From positions 5,421,180-5,485,179 of the forward strand of contig NC_034411.1 in the NCBI RefSeq assembly GCF_002078875.1: 64,000 bases of DNA. The letters are read 5' to 3'. The notes below the pieces were generated by a model. That model saw only the letters and a program-made list of their open reading frames with translations. It ran no database searches and was not told the origin of the DNA. The DNA comes from Numida meleagris. Taxonomy: Eukaryota > Chordata > Aves > Galliformes > Numididae. The position numbers were made by a program, and so were the translations under genes. The number at the start of each line of letters is the position of its first letter. Within the stretch, counting starts at the first letter, position 1. Of this stretch, positions 50,101 through 62,970 are shown one piece after another.

Positions 50101-51449
50101 GAAAGCAACTTTTTTTCTTTCCTACATTTCTCTGGTTTCTTGTTTCTGGAGACATCACAGTTTTGTGGCTACAAACCTCATGTGCTTAAAACGATTGGCC
50201 CGCTAGCAGCCTGTGAGAGACTGTTTGAAATAAAAAGAGCTAAAAAGAAAAAAAAACCCACCACCACCTTTCCCGAGGCCTGACATTCAGATTGCTTTTG
50301 CAGTGCCCCCTGGAGGGATGGCCTTTGGTTATAAGTTCCACTATATCACTGGAGAGCTGGCTGCACGTGACCACGATGGCAGTCCTCCAAAGACTGAACT
50401 TTAATGATGAATGCCACGAAATACTGCTACACAGGCTCACTCTAGGGAAAGTAGTACTGTGTACTGTATGTGATCTATGTCACCTGGAGCCCTTATCATT
50501 TCTTTCAGCTATTTGCAGAACTCTTTCGTGTTTGGGCTGCGGACGGAAAGCATTAATTCAGGGTTAGTAAACATGAAGATAGGCAGAAATAAAATGAATC
50601 TGCACTGTTAAGCTTGCTATAGCAAACGTACCTTGAGAGAGTGAAAAGATGCTGAGCTGAACTTAGTGAGCTTTAATTTGGGTCTATTTTCATCATACTT
50701 TCTTTTGTACCATAATTGGTGTTATTAGAAGTCTCCTGGGCTATGAATTACTACTATACTAAGGAAATGAAACAACTGAAGAATTTTGCTGGCTGGGAAC
50801 ATGCAGAAGGAGAAGCAGGACCTATTTAACCGTTATTATTATTAATGTCATCTCCAAGCATTGTTAATATCATCGTTACTGCCATATAGCCATGCAGCAC
50901 AGAGCTCCCTAAACTTCAGTTGGTAATATCGTGCAAGGTGCTGTACGCTTAGGTCTCCATCCGAAGAGCATACAGCCTAAATTGCATATCATGGCATGCT
51001 TATCAGCACACCCAAGGCATCCGTTTGATGGATTTCCAGCACAGTTATGTTGCTTTTTTACATGTATTGTCTGCGACCACTAGGATTCCTCCTGCTGGTT
51101 GAAGAATTAGCTTTGCTCTGCCAGAGAAACCTGTTGCATGAATGGCCAATGTGCGCCCATCGGTGCTTCCTCTTGTCCTTCCCTCCATGAACAATGCTTA
51201 CAAAACAGAGAAAAAAAGACTTGCTGTCTTCTCAATTAGGAAGATTTTTTTTGTTGTTCTTTTTTTTTTTTACAGAAATCTGAAAGCTTCTACTCATACT
51301 TTTATCAGTCAAGAGCTCTCCGCTGCCAACCTTTCCCCAGAGCTTTAGGGCTGCCCAGGAAATAGAGCATTCTGTTTCTCTAAAAAGTATTTATGCCTAA
51401 TACACCTAGTTCTTCTGGCAATTCCAATTCCGTTGCCATTTTATCTACA

Positions 51450-51510
51450 GATGATGCTTAGACTTTATGATTTTAAGTGTCTTTTCCAACATAAATGATT
51501 CTATGATTCT
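51450..51510 (+). mobile_element. Very short CR1 LINE 3'-terminal fragment
   Basis: The stretch matches the last roughly 60 bases of CR1: 'tgatgcttagactttatg', 'gtcttttccaacataaatg' and 'attctatgattctt'. It is plus-oriented, with no upstream CR1 sequence visible. It is divergent, so probably old. Confidence 0.75.
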
Positions 51511-54500
51511 TAGTAATTTTGGCAAGAGCCAGCAACATTTCTCTGGCAACCTTGGGCTTTTCAGGCGACTTTTGTATGACACCCTGAAAACAGAGAACAG
51601 TTCCCATAAAACTGTCTATTCTTTGAAAAGAAAAAAAAAAAAAAGAAAGTAACTTGATAGGGGAAGAGATTTTGTTAGAAATATTTTGATCAACTCCACA
51701 TGTGCCTCTGCAGCCGGCTCCTTTTGCAGCAGGACCACCCGCTGCATGTGGGATGCAGCAGCTCCAGCGCCCTTGGTGCAGCAGCAGGGCTGCTGTCAGT
51801 ATCCCAGCCAACCTCCAGCTTCTTCCCAAGCCAGGGGCTCCTGTGGGCTTTGGCAGCAGTAGGCAAAACAGCCAGCACCTCTGCGAAGTGCCTCATGACG
51901 CGGTATGATGAGGAGGCTCGCCTCCTCCTCCTCCTTCCCTATGTCTGAGGTACATTTGAGGCTTGGATAGGGTTTTGCTTTTATTGTTTTCTCATTTCTG
52001 CAAGACTGCATTTCTTGAACAAACCTAATGTGTGTAAATGCAGGCTGGCCTCCACTGTGCAGATTTCCTCTTTAACTGTAGTGCACAGTGCTTAAGTCAG
52101 GGTCATCCTCATCCAGTGTTACAGCAAATTACAGTATGTATTATGAGGATGGGAATCAGTGGTACTCCGTGCTTAGGGCCTTCATAAGATTTTCAACCAG
52201 CTCCAGGCGTTGTCGTGGATATTCTGTGGGAATCAAAGCAACTCATTAAGACACACGGGTTATTTGTCCCCCTCACCACCAAATATTTGCAACATCTGCT
52301 AACTGAAAGGCCACAGACTCTTAACTCAAAGCACAATTCATTCAGGGACCCATTTTAGGTGCTTAGATTAGTAACTAAGCAAGCAAAGTATCTAGATCTG
52401 CTGTGAACTAAAAACTCTCTTGGCAAAGACTACCTGTTTTCTATATAGCAGCTCTTCCCTTTAGTGAGTTTGTAGTATTTAAAATGGATTCGTTGTGAAG
52501 AGACCAAGATGTTTATTTTGTTGCCTTGCTTTCGCTGTATACATAGAGCCATCTTGTGAATGGTTGTGAAAAGAAGTTGCTTGAGACTCCTCAGACTGTT
52601 TGTCAGGCTGAAGGTTTTTAGTGCACTGAAGTGTAGTAAAAAATGAGAACTATAAAGCAATATAACGTGAATTGTCTAGACCTTTAAACCTACTCAGGAA
52701 ATCAAGATATATATGTATTTTTAAAGAAACTCAATAAACCTTGTTTTTAGGATTGTGAAATCTGCTATTGACAGGGCTGAACATAAACACGGTTCAAGGC
52801 CAGTGACTTAATTCTAGGTGACACCACTCCTAATCCTTTATAGCCGAATCCTTCAGTTTTATCTGCGGCTCTGGGAAAAGGTCTGTCAAGGCTGAAGTCA
52901 CTTGCACGAGGGGATTAGCAATTTTTGCATTCTTTTGAAAGCTTCAGTAATTCTCTTGAAAGTAACAGATGCCGAGGCATTTGCGGAGACTGTGGGCAGT
53001 GGCGAGCCTTACACTGGCCTGCAAATTCTTTCAGACCTGGACCATGAGAAATAGCACACATCTGAAGCCTCTAATTCCGACCTTTGTGCCATGTGCTGGC
53101 AAAAGCCCTGTGTTGTCCTCTGTCTGTGAGTAATCAAGGGGAGGAGAAGAGGGGAGATGTTCCTTCTGACTGACCCAGGGTGGAATCGCTATATTGATTT
53201 CTTCTTTTTTTTTTTTTTAAGCCTGGAATAGTTGAAAGCCGTATTATAAAAAGGCTTTGGGCGAGTTCATGAGCTAAGAAGGTCTTCATTACAAATAAAT
53301 CATAAAGCATGGTCCAAATCTAGCCATCTGAAGGAGTTTAGCTGGAGGAAATGCTTTTAATATGTACAAGTCATCTTCCTTTAGCAAGACAAATATCTGC
53401 CACTGTCAACTGCTAATACAATTATTCTTTTCTGGCTTAATTGGTAGAGATCTTGACTTTGGTGCTATGATCCCAAGCATAAGCCTTTAAGTTTTCTGGC
53501 ACCCTGTAGTGGGAGGATGGCATTACGGAAGGGCTAAGCACTATAACGTGCCAGCCTGGGTTTCGGTGTTCTTATATGGCATTTGACATTTCTGAGTATC
53601 CCAGAGCACTAGCTGCTGTATTCCAGCTGACCTTCAGGACATCTCGCTGTTAAGGAACCCTTGTTAGCCATCAGTTATTAGGAGGATGTGGGGAGATGTT
53701 ACAGACTTGCTCAACAGCTTGAAGGAAAAGCACAGTTATCTTATTAGACTTGAGAGTCTGCCAATTTTCGTGGTAGACACCAGTTTTATTAGCAGTTCTG
53801 TAAACTGCTGAGGGAAAAAGAAGGCAAAAGCCAGTTTGTTGGCTATAATGCTGCTGAGCTCTCAAAGCACAGGTCATAGAGGTGGTGTCATCTTCGGTGC
53901 AGTGAGAATTGGCACTGAATTTATGAATCCAAGCTTAGGATCCCAGATAGGTGGCTTGATTTTTTGGAAAACTGTAGCTTTTGGAAATCAGGATCTAATT
54001 TAAATCAGGATCCATTTTAAAGTGCTCCTAACTTCAGTCACCTGACTCTGAAAATACTGACCTATGTCTGCTGCTATCTAGAACAATCCATGTGGTAACA
54101 GTGCGTTTGATGGAAAGAAGAGATACTCTCTCCAGTGATAAAGGGAAAAAATCCTGGTCTATTTGAAAGCATATTCTCTCTCAGAGAAAGACACTGAGAA
54201 GAAGATGAAAGTTCCTCCCGCCACCCCCTTTTTTCTTAAAGACTTTTGTTCACGCTGTGTATCATGTGGTTTGTATCTTTGGCCTGCAGTTTCTATTTTG
54301 TGCCTGAAGATATAGGATGACTTTGAGGAATCTTCAGTAACTCAGAGTGTAGTCAAGATTGCTGAGGGGGAAAAAAAAAGTGCCAGAGCTTTCCAAATGA
54401 GTTGCTCTAGGTCTTACTCAAAGTAATTAAGAAAAACCAGTAATGCTCTCATCCTAACCCAGCATTGTCTGGCTTTCCATTTGAATTTCCTTCCTTTTGA

Positions 54501-54932
54501 TACAAATACATCTCTGATATGTGTGAAATCCAGAGTAGCTTTCTGACCCTTTTCTCCCCTGCTGGTCAAATTGCCAGAACAACCAGAAACAGCAGAATGG
54601 GCCTCTTCCAACAGTTGGAGTAAACTCATATCAGAGGAAGTTTCATTAGGAATAAAGCTATTTGGGAGATCGTAAGTCCTCCAGTACTTCCCCTACTCTA
54701 CACTGGTGAACTGCAGATCTGGTAGATCACTATGTGCCAACGCTCGTAGATGTCAGGGTTTATGAACCTGACTGAGGACCTCTCTCGAATGATTTACTGT
54801 GGCTGTAATGCACACTGCTGGCTTTCTCTTACCCGCTACTAGTGAGTCCTTCTGGACTGTTCTGAACAAGAAAAGCTGTATCTCATAATCAGCAAGCTCT
54901 TGCTTGGGGCTGTCTGCGTCCCATTTTTTCAG

Positions 54933-55064
54933 GGAGCTTAGAAGAAGCAAATTTGCCTTCCTCTTCGAGGTGTCACACTCCCTCACCGTCCTCAGGGTCT
55001 TCTCCCAGCCTACATACCACAGCCTTCCCTATAGCTAGAGACAAAGGCAGGAGCAGCACGGGGA
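54933..55064 (+). CDS. Weak candidate exon (44 codons, phase 1-1), Ser/Pro-rich
   Basis: A pyrimidine-rich acceptor ('ccattttttcag') opens a 132-nt open stretch that ends at a plausible donor (GGGGA|gtgagt). Both ends are phase 1, as required to follow MACROD2 exon E. The peptide would include SLEEANLPSSSRCHTPSPS and end near DKGRSSTG. I see no resemblance to the known tail, and a chance combination of splice-like sites over 29 kb is quite possible. It is listed only because phase, length and both signals agree. Confidence 0.13.
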
Positions 55065-56763
55065 GTGAGTCTTCCAGAAATCAAAAGGCAAAAAAAAAGG
55101 GCAACCTCAGAATGCTGACTTACTGGAGAAAGAAATGTTCAACTGCAAGCAAATAATCCAGACCCCTGTTTTACAAGGCTGAGGTCAGCTGAGAAGTACT
55201 TTAGAGCTGTTTGGAAGTGGGAGGATTATAGCTGTTAGTATTCTTTGCATTACATTATTTAAATGTAAATGTCTGTCTCTGATGTAGCATCCTAGTTAGA
55301 CCCTAGAATTTACGAACTAAGGAAAGGATGAAATGCAAAAAAGTTGAGAAGAAAAATCTGCAGCTCTGTCTTTTTGTAATTCTTGCTGAGAGCTGATATA
55401 AATGGAAGACAAATCAAAGACAACAATAGCACCATGCATTTTATCTCGCACACTGTGATGCATATTAGTGTTGTTTCCCATTGTGAGCCCAAAAGAACAT
55501 TTACAATTTTAGAAAACACTGCATAATGACTCTCCACAAGGAAGAGGAGCCAGCGTATGACTGCCAATACTGACACTTGCTTTTTTCTGGCCTGCAAAAT
55601 TATTTTCCTAGAACCTCTGAATGGAAAAAAAAAAGGTCCAACCCTGCACTGTGAATTTTGAATTCTGCCTTAAATTTTCTCCATGAAACAGAGTAGATAG
55701 ATGTGGCCATATTCTATATCCAGTCTTTGACCTTGCCAGGAAATAATGGTCAAACCCATCATCATGTGGCAATACTCTTCTGAGGTGTGGGTAATAACAC
55801 CCAGGCTGGTGGATGACTCTTTTCCAAAGCAACCCACAGAGAATTTCTGTTCAGTTTTGCTTTTTAGTGTTTTGGAAACATTCCTGGCTTTTTGGGAGGA
55901 GGGCGAGCATCAGGAGGACCGGAGCAAGTATTTGAAGTATTGAACACCAGCAATGCTATTGCGGTCTGGTTCCGTACTTCCCTCACTCTCCAGAATGTCA
56001 GTAGTAAAAGCTCAGTTGTAAAACACGCCACTGAAATGGGTGGAAATGCATGATTGCCACCACCGAGCTGAAACACCCACAGTGGTAGCTAGGTTGCTCT
56101 TTCAGACTTGTCTTCAGTTTGCATATACGTAGCATGCAGTTCCTTCTGGCAGCATTGTGACTTAGGGATTTTGATCCGTTCATGGCTTGCCTTTATGCAC
56201 TCTGAGTTGAAAGGAGAATGCGGCCATTTCCTGCTGGCATGGGGCAGTCAGATATGAGCCTGCTCTTGCTCTGACATAGCAGTGCTGAGCTCAGAGCGAA
56301 ACCTCTAGGGCCAGTGACGGGTGACACCGGGAGAGCCTGAACACTTCTTCAACTCCTGGTGGCCAAATGGAACCAGGAGGTGCCAATCAGTGAGGATCCA
56401 GCCCTCCTTTCTTTCCAGAGTTAAATCTAAGGTGTTTCGTCTTTGCTCTTTCCTTCCCACTGAAGTGGCTTGCTGGGCTTTATCATATAACAAAATAAGT
56501 TATAGATATTACTTATGTATCTGAAACAGTCCTCTGCTGGAAACCAGGCGCTAACAAATTCAGCATTTAGTACAGTAAGCTCCTTTGGAACGTGAAATAG
56601 TGTGATGGGAATGTAAACACCCCCATAATGGCAGGTGAATAGGCAAGTACTGAACGTTGCTTTCAACACTGAACTGTGGTTGGGTTGACCTGGAGCTCTC
56701 AATTAGAGCAGGACAAGAACATCCGGCACTTCATCATTAGAAATTAGAAAAAATAAATTAGAA

Positions 56764-57644
56764 AGGCAAAAGCCCAACAAGGACTTACTCTGGCCAGTAT
56801 TATTAATAAGAAATGTTTTTACAAATCTGTTAACAACAAGAGGAAGGCCAAGGAGAACCTCCTGCTTTTTTTGTACACGGCAGAGAACATCATCACCAAG
56901 GACTTAGGATGAGGTTCTCAACGTCTTTTGTCGTTAATAGTCAGGCTAGTTATCCTCAGGGTGCTCAACCCCTTGAGCTGGAAGACAGGAATGGGGATCA
57001 GAATAAACCCCCAAGACTCAAGAGGAAACAGTGACCTGCTACACGACCTAGACTGTCAAAAGTGTATGGGGCCAGGTGGGATCCACCTGTGTGTGCTGAG
57101 GGAGATGGCAGATGTGATTGCCAAACTGCTTTCCACCGTCTATCAGCAGTCCTGGTCAATTGGAGAGGTCCCAGACAACTGGAGGCTTGCTAACGTGATG
57201 CATGTCTACAAAAAAGATTGGAAGGAGGATCTGGGGAACTACAGGCCTGTCAGCTTGACTGGTCCTCTTTGACCAACCTCATCTCCTTCTATGACCAGGT
57301 GACCTGCTTGGTGAATGGGGGAAAGGCCACAGATGTGATGTACCTAGACTTTGGCTCTGTCTCCCACAGGATTCTCCTAGAGAAGCTGGCAGCCCATGGC
57401 TTGGATAGGTGAAATCTTTGCTGGGTAAAGAACTGGCTGGAGGGATATTAGGAAAAATTCCTTTTCTGAAAGAGCGGTGAGGCACTGGCACAGGCTGCCC
57501 AGGGAGGTGGTGGAGTCACTGTTCCTGGAGGTGTTCAAGAACTATGGAGATGTGGCACTGAGGAACATGGTCAGTGGGCATGGGGGGGTGGGGTTGGACC
57601 TGGTGATCTTAGTAGTCTTTTCTGACCTTGGTGATTCTATGATT
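56764..57644 (+). mobile_element. CR1 LINE copy with reverse-transcriptase remnants and internal deletions
   Basis: The most complete CR1 here. Its 5' part translates in pieces to CR1 ORF2 sequence: GPGGIHLCVLREMADV, VPDNWRLANVMHVYKK and GNYRPVSLTG, then after a gap LTNLISFYDQVTCLVNGGK, DVMYLDFGSVSHRILLEKL and AAHGLDR. The join near 57271-57275 and another near 57410-57450, where coding sequence meets the 3' UTR block 'gagcggtgaggcactggc', show two internal deletions. Stops and frameshifts break the frame. It ends 'ttggtgattctatgatt'. It has no endonuclease region and is not autonomous. Confidence 0.95.
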
Positions 57645-59088
57645 AAATTGCAATGTTCTGACACTGATTCTAGGAAAACATCTTCCTCTACGTAATCATC
57701 ATTACATTATTCTCTTACATTCATCAAGTTATCAGTAGAAATTAGAAACGACATCTGCGCATACAGTTAAGTAATACAGGACTTGCAATATGTTTGCTTT
57801 TCCTCTGAGTCCTTTGAGGCCTGGCTAGTGTTGGCTCGCACAGCGCTGTAGAGCAGGAAGCCATGCTTTCACTGGAGAAATGGGAATAACAGTCAGCATT
57901 AATGACACGCTGCAGAAGCAGCACAGATCTCCAGAAGCCAGATTTCAGTGATGGCTTCTCTTCCAAAGAGCACATGATGCTTCCCCAGCGGACTGGGGAG
58001 CATCACCTTCACTAACACAGCCAGCACTGTCATCTGTCACTTGGCTGTCCCCTTCTTTTCAGAAATAAAACAACCCCAAGCCATTTATTTATGTAAAACT
58101 TCTTACTGCCCTTGAGCACGTGTGTATATGCATTGTTTAAATGTCCGTTATATTTTGGTGAGTCACCACCTAGGTCCAAAGCAACACATCTGACAACATA
58201 AACAGGTGAGGATTTCAATAGCAAAATGATTTCTTTAAAGCAGATTTGCGTTAATTGCCATATAGTCAAAGCTGACTGTAAAGCTTTGGCTTTAAAAGAC
58301 TCAGAGTAGAACTCTTTTAAAAAACAAACAACAAAAAAAACCCAACCTGGATACAGTTCTTCATTTGTTTTTGAAAAATGATCATCACTGAGTGCGTCTC
58401 TTGGAAGGGAAGAAAGATATGGTAAGTATCACCTGTGAAGTCTTTTTTATTGAGTGCTGCCAATTACCACTTTCCTTTGCAGCAAATGAGTTTCATATGC
58501 TGTGCGGTTTAATTCTAGGAAGCTAGCAGGTTTATAAAATTAAAACAGAGTGCTTGGCTGGGCCTTGATAAGCTTTTGGAAATGGAAGTGCTCATCCCAA
58601 ATAGCAAGGTGTTTCAGCCAGGTGCGATGTGAACAATACCTCTGGTTATCCATGTTTTTAGGAAATGGGGTTTTTGTTCTTTTTTTCCTGTAAGAGCATG
58701 TGTTTTTCACTTTTTCATGCTGACTGCTGCATCTTTACATCACAAAATGTTTGAAAATTACAGTGTGCCTGTAAGGTACCATCCATTAACAGAACTTTGT
58801 TGAACTTTCTTGTGCTCTCGTCACTGAGAACATTCTGTTCTATTTTAAGCCACCATTTAGGTTGGGGTCTGTGGATAAATATCAGGAAAGCGTCTCTTTC
58901 TCTCGCACACAGTATTTTGTTGCTGCTTTTCAGGTAAAACCATGCACCCTCTTTTATTTACCCGTCTGCTGCTCTTCCCTGCCACTTTGAAGCTCATTCT
59001 TCATACACTTGGCAATAGTCTCCTTGAAAAGGAATTGAATGGAGTATTTTCCAGGGCTCCTCTTTGACTTAGCAGTTATCTCTTTCAG

Positions 59089-59127
59089 AAGCAGTGACCC
59101 CAGAAATAAATGTTTGCAGTCGTAAGG
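59089..59127 (+). CDS. MACROD2: Candidate MACROD2 downstream micro-exon (13 codons, phase 1-1)
   Basis: A good acceptor ('agcagttatctctttcag') and a good donor (AAGG|gtgagc) flank 39 nt that are open in the frame required after exon E, phase 1 at both ends. The peptide, with the split codon, reads EAVTPEINVCSRK. It loosely recalls the later human MACROD2 tail, where a Glu-x-Thr-Pro is followed by an acidic/hydrophobic pair, Asn-Ser and a Lys, but the match needs gaps and could be chance. No stop codon is in it, so if real it is not the last exon. Intron length from exon E would be about 24 kb, in line with the other introns. Confidence 0.3.
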
Positions 59128-60844
59128 GTGAGCAGCCCTGGCTGCACTTTATCAGGAACTTGGGCAAAGCCTCCTTTTGTCCTGTGCTCACGGTATGCTT
59201 TTTCACCCCGTTATCTTCTTCATTGTAGCCAGGGTTGGAGACTTAAAACATACGGGTGCTTGCTTGAAAGTCTGGGCATGTTTGGAGGGGACTTTTCTCT
59301 CTTCCAGCTTTTGAGCAATTTGCTGTTTGTGTCCTTTCCCATTTTTACTCAGTCTCTCCCTCCCGCCCCTTAATATGATTCCTTTTTCCAATAATTATCA
59401 TTGCTGTTCACTTCCAGTGCCTGCCTGGTGCAGGTACAGCTGCCTAGAGCCGAGGGCTGACATGGCTTCTTCTCTTTGGGGTGGCTCCTGTAGAGGGGAA
59501 CAAAAAATTTCTTTACCGTTTCTGAAATAAATAGCGTGCTGCTCTGATGAATCCGACCTGCTTACGAGATCCAGGACCTCTCTGCTTTCACAGTCTATTG
59601 CTTTGCTGCAGTTGCATCAGGATTATTTGAAATGCTCAGAAAGTACGGTGAATGCAAAATTGAAATGGAATAGTGGCACAGTATGTGCTGATGGAAAATC
59701 CAGCAGCAGGGCGAGCTATTCAGTTGTTCATGATGGAGGGGAAAGCAAGGCCTGCGAAAGCTATTGGGCACCTGGGTCATCTCTTTAAAATGAAGGATTG
59801 CATCCTCACTCTGGATTGGTGGTGCAAAGAGGGATTAAACCTGCTCTACAAGAATAGCTGGAGACAGATGAGAAGCGTGGCAATGTGCGTGGTGGGTGTG
59901 CAGGAAAAATGCATTGCCATGAGTATGGATGTGCAGGTATCGTTTGGGCAGCTGGCAGTTGTTCCGTTGCTGGAGGAATAAGAGGCATTCTGCATGCCCA
60001 AACATCAGTTCTCCCTGATGTACGCTGAAACTCAGAAGACCGGGGGAGTTCCTCTGGTGTATGTGAATGGATCCTCTAGTGCAGCCATTCCTTGCGCCCA
60101 TGAGTTTTTCAGGACCAGGAAGCTGGTGGTGGTCAGGAGCTGAGCCGTGTAACTCGTGAATTTGGTAAGCAGGTACAAGAGACAGGGAAAATAACAGGAT
60201 GGGAAAGGAAGGTAAATAATGCTGTTTATAGAGAACTCTGTATTCAGAACACCTACGCTTTTCGTAAGACCACTGAGCGTGCTGTCTGCCTCATTTAAAG
60301 ACAGGGAGATGGAGCGCAAGAGCTCTGAAAGCAGTTCGGGCCAGGTAATCTGCTAGTTTGAATACTACCCGGCAACATTTTAGTTATGTTAACAGTCAGC
60401 AGTCAGAGAATTCAATCGAAAGCCTCTGGGTGCTCCATTTCAGATATTCCCTGCTGTAGGGTTCTTCTTTGATGAGAGGTTTCATAGAAAGAGCATCTGG
60501 AAAACAGCAGCGTGGCCTCTTTGTCAGAACAGAAATTCAGAAAGGCCTTTTCTGAGAACGATATGCCCTTGTATTCATCAAGAGCCTGCTGTGTGCAGGT
60601 CTATCCTGTTGTTACAGAGCGACAAAAGAGACAAAGAGCTCCTGATGGGCATTAGCGACTTTAGAGACGCCCAATTTGTATGGGTCTTACGGACCAGATT
60701 GCTGGGAGACAATCCTTCCTGCACTCCCATTCCCACCTTTAGGGAAAAAGAGGCATAATGAGATTTACTAAGAGTATATTTAATAAAGAACCGAAAAAGG
60801 ATAGGGATAAGCGCTTCTAAGACACTTTTAAATCATGTTTTAAA

Positions 60845-61135
60845 AGAATTGCCGTTCAGCTTGAGCTGGAAATAACAGCGCCTTTAGGTACAGACGCGTG
60901 CACAAACACAGAGCTGACGCGATGCACGCTGTGCTGCAGGGACAGGGAGCCTCATCGCTCTGCTGGGCTTGGAGACAGAGCCAAAATGCCACAGGGGAGG
61001 GGGTAAACACTCGATTTAATGATGGAGGGGCTGCGGATCCTAACGGCGGCATTAAGAAATGATGCTCGGTTCCTTCCAGCGCCTGGCAAAGCTGGCGTCC
61101 CAGCCAGCGCTCCTTCCTCTGCCGTCTCGAGCTTC
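60845..61135. promoter_or_regulatory. Small CpG-rich patch
   Basis: About 18 CpG in roughly 290 bases by eye, including acgcg twice and acggcgg. It is clearly denser than the flanking intron and is not explained by a recognised repeat. A possible regulatory element or an unrecognised GC-rich repeat; function unknown. Confidence 0.22.
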
Positions 61136-62951
61136 CTTTTCATCTCTGTGGTGCCTAATTGCCAGGGAGTTTTTTTGATCAAGGTAAAAGATTCCTGATT
61201 GAACAGATGGAGACGTTTGTTAATGAAGCTGCACTGAATACAGCCTCAGACTTGTACTCGACCTGGGCATCACGGAAGGATGGTGAAAGGGGAACTGCCC
61301 CCAGCCTTCAGTGTAACAAAATTAAGCAGGGCCGTGGCTGCTGTGGCTTAGAGCCCTGAGAGCACGAGGTGGGGTACTTCCGCATATAGAGCCATGCAAA
61401 AATTGCAGCGTAAATCTTATATGTGGGGTTTCATATTTGGTGTGGTTAAAAGGGGTCAGTCGTGCCGGATGGGGGTGGTGAATAGAGTGAAAGCAGGTTC
61501 TTCAGTTCCTAAGTGGAGCAGCATTTATGCTACCAAAACGCAGCAGTAATCAAAGTATACGAAGGCTTGGCAGTAACATTAGCAAACAGCTACAGTGGAA
61601 TGACTGGGAAGAAGAGAGAAGCAGCCCCGGCTATTTGCAGAGCAGGAGAAGTGGAACTGGTTTTGACAGATAAGACGATGCAGCTCTGGGTCACAAGAGC
61701 TTTGTCTTTCATTTTTGTTGCTGCAGATGGAAAATGGTGCCTTCAAATTTTAACTGGAGAAATTCAGATTTTAACGAGCCCCCGTTTCTCACTGTCTCCC
61801 AATTAGGAGAAGCATATTTACAGCTAAATGCAGAATAATAAATTTAATTTAGTGGCTATGCGTCGTGGAAATCTGCATCATTCAGAATAGCTACAGTGTA
61901 ATTTTTGTATTACATAATCACGGAGGTGATTTTTTTTTTTATCAAGGTATGTAACCAGATTAGAAGTGGCTGCTAGACAAATAGCTTACATCTAGTGAAT
62001 GTCTCTTGGTTGCAAATTGTCCATGGGCAGAAGAGCATTTCATTGGAAATCCCGTGGCACTACCCAACGAATCTGTTGTGTAGGTATTTTTCAGGAGTAA
62101 CAACCTTGCCATTTTACCTGAAAAAAAAGCAGTAGTAGCAGCCTTGGACCGCTGTGTTATGGCCAACTGCTTCTCTTCAAGAATTCAGAATGATCCTGAG
62201 GCAAGGATTTTGCTCTTAGTTACAACGCTTCTAACATTGGGGATTTTTTTTTTAAGATCCGCGTTATCTTGGTGTTGCCCAATTGTACTGGAGGGACTCA
62301 TTTATGCATGAAATCTCATTTTTCTGTTTGTCTTAAAGCTAGTCCGTGGTGCTACAGTTAGCTGGAAACTCACTGCAGAAATCCAGGCTCCTGCTCCACA
62401 GCCCAGAGGTGCTGGGAGGGATCTGCTGAGGCTGAGCTCCGCCACGAGCGTTCCATCTCCCTGACTGCCTCCATCTCCCCAGCTGCCCCAACAGTCAGCA
62501 GCAAGGAATCAACCCCCTAGAGTCAGGCAGCTGAGCACAGAAGCCCAGTGACTCACTGGTTCTGGGGAGACTTGAGGTAGGATTGTGCTTTGAGTTAGCT
62601 GGGAGGGGTGCCTGCCTCTCTCTCCTGATTACAGAGGCACTCTTTGGCACACAGCAAAGCCTTGCTGATGATCAAGTAAAAATAAGTTGTATGGATTGCT
62701 CTGCATTACAGCTCCTAAGCCTGCATCATTGCGTGCATATAGACATAAATCTCGTGCGAGGGGAGGGGTTGCACCTCTCACTTGCTAATTTATCAGGAGT
62801 ATGGAGAACAGATAGGTATCTGACCTCTGCGTTCATCTTCGTTTTGATTTCGTGAATTGCATGCAAATTTGGAGTTGTGTTTCTCCAGAGGAAGAGCAGT
62901 GCATTAGCTCTAACTGCATGGAACTACAGATAGATTGTGACTGCAGGAGAG

Positions 62952-62970
62952 GAAAAAAAAAAAAAAAAAA
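62952..62970. repeat. Poly-A run
   Basis: An A-run of about 19 bases after 'gcaggagagg'. No retroposed body was identified upstream. Confidence 0.9.

Noticed and set aside
49551..50108. Longest open frame of the window, 185 codons on the minus strand
   Set aside because: It has no recognisable domain, Cys/Ser/Pro-rich chance-like composition, no promoter or clear splice context, and lies in a GC-richer stretch where stops are rarer.
54185..54230. Possible exon start after 'atattctctctcag' reading EKDTEKKMKVPP in the right phase
   Set aside because: The acidic/Lys start recalls the MACROD2 tail, but no acceptable phase-1 donor follows before the stop; the only options are weak (gtttgt).
56928..57412. 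Open frames with reverse-transcriptase similarity as a gene
   Set aside because: They are remnants of a CR1 retrotransposon with deletions and frame breaks, not a functional gene.
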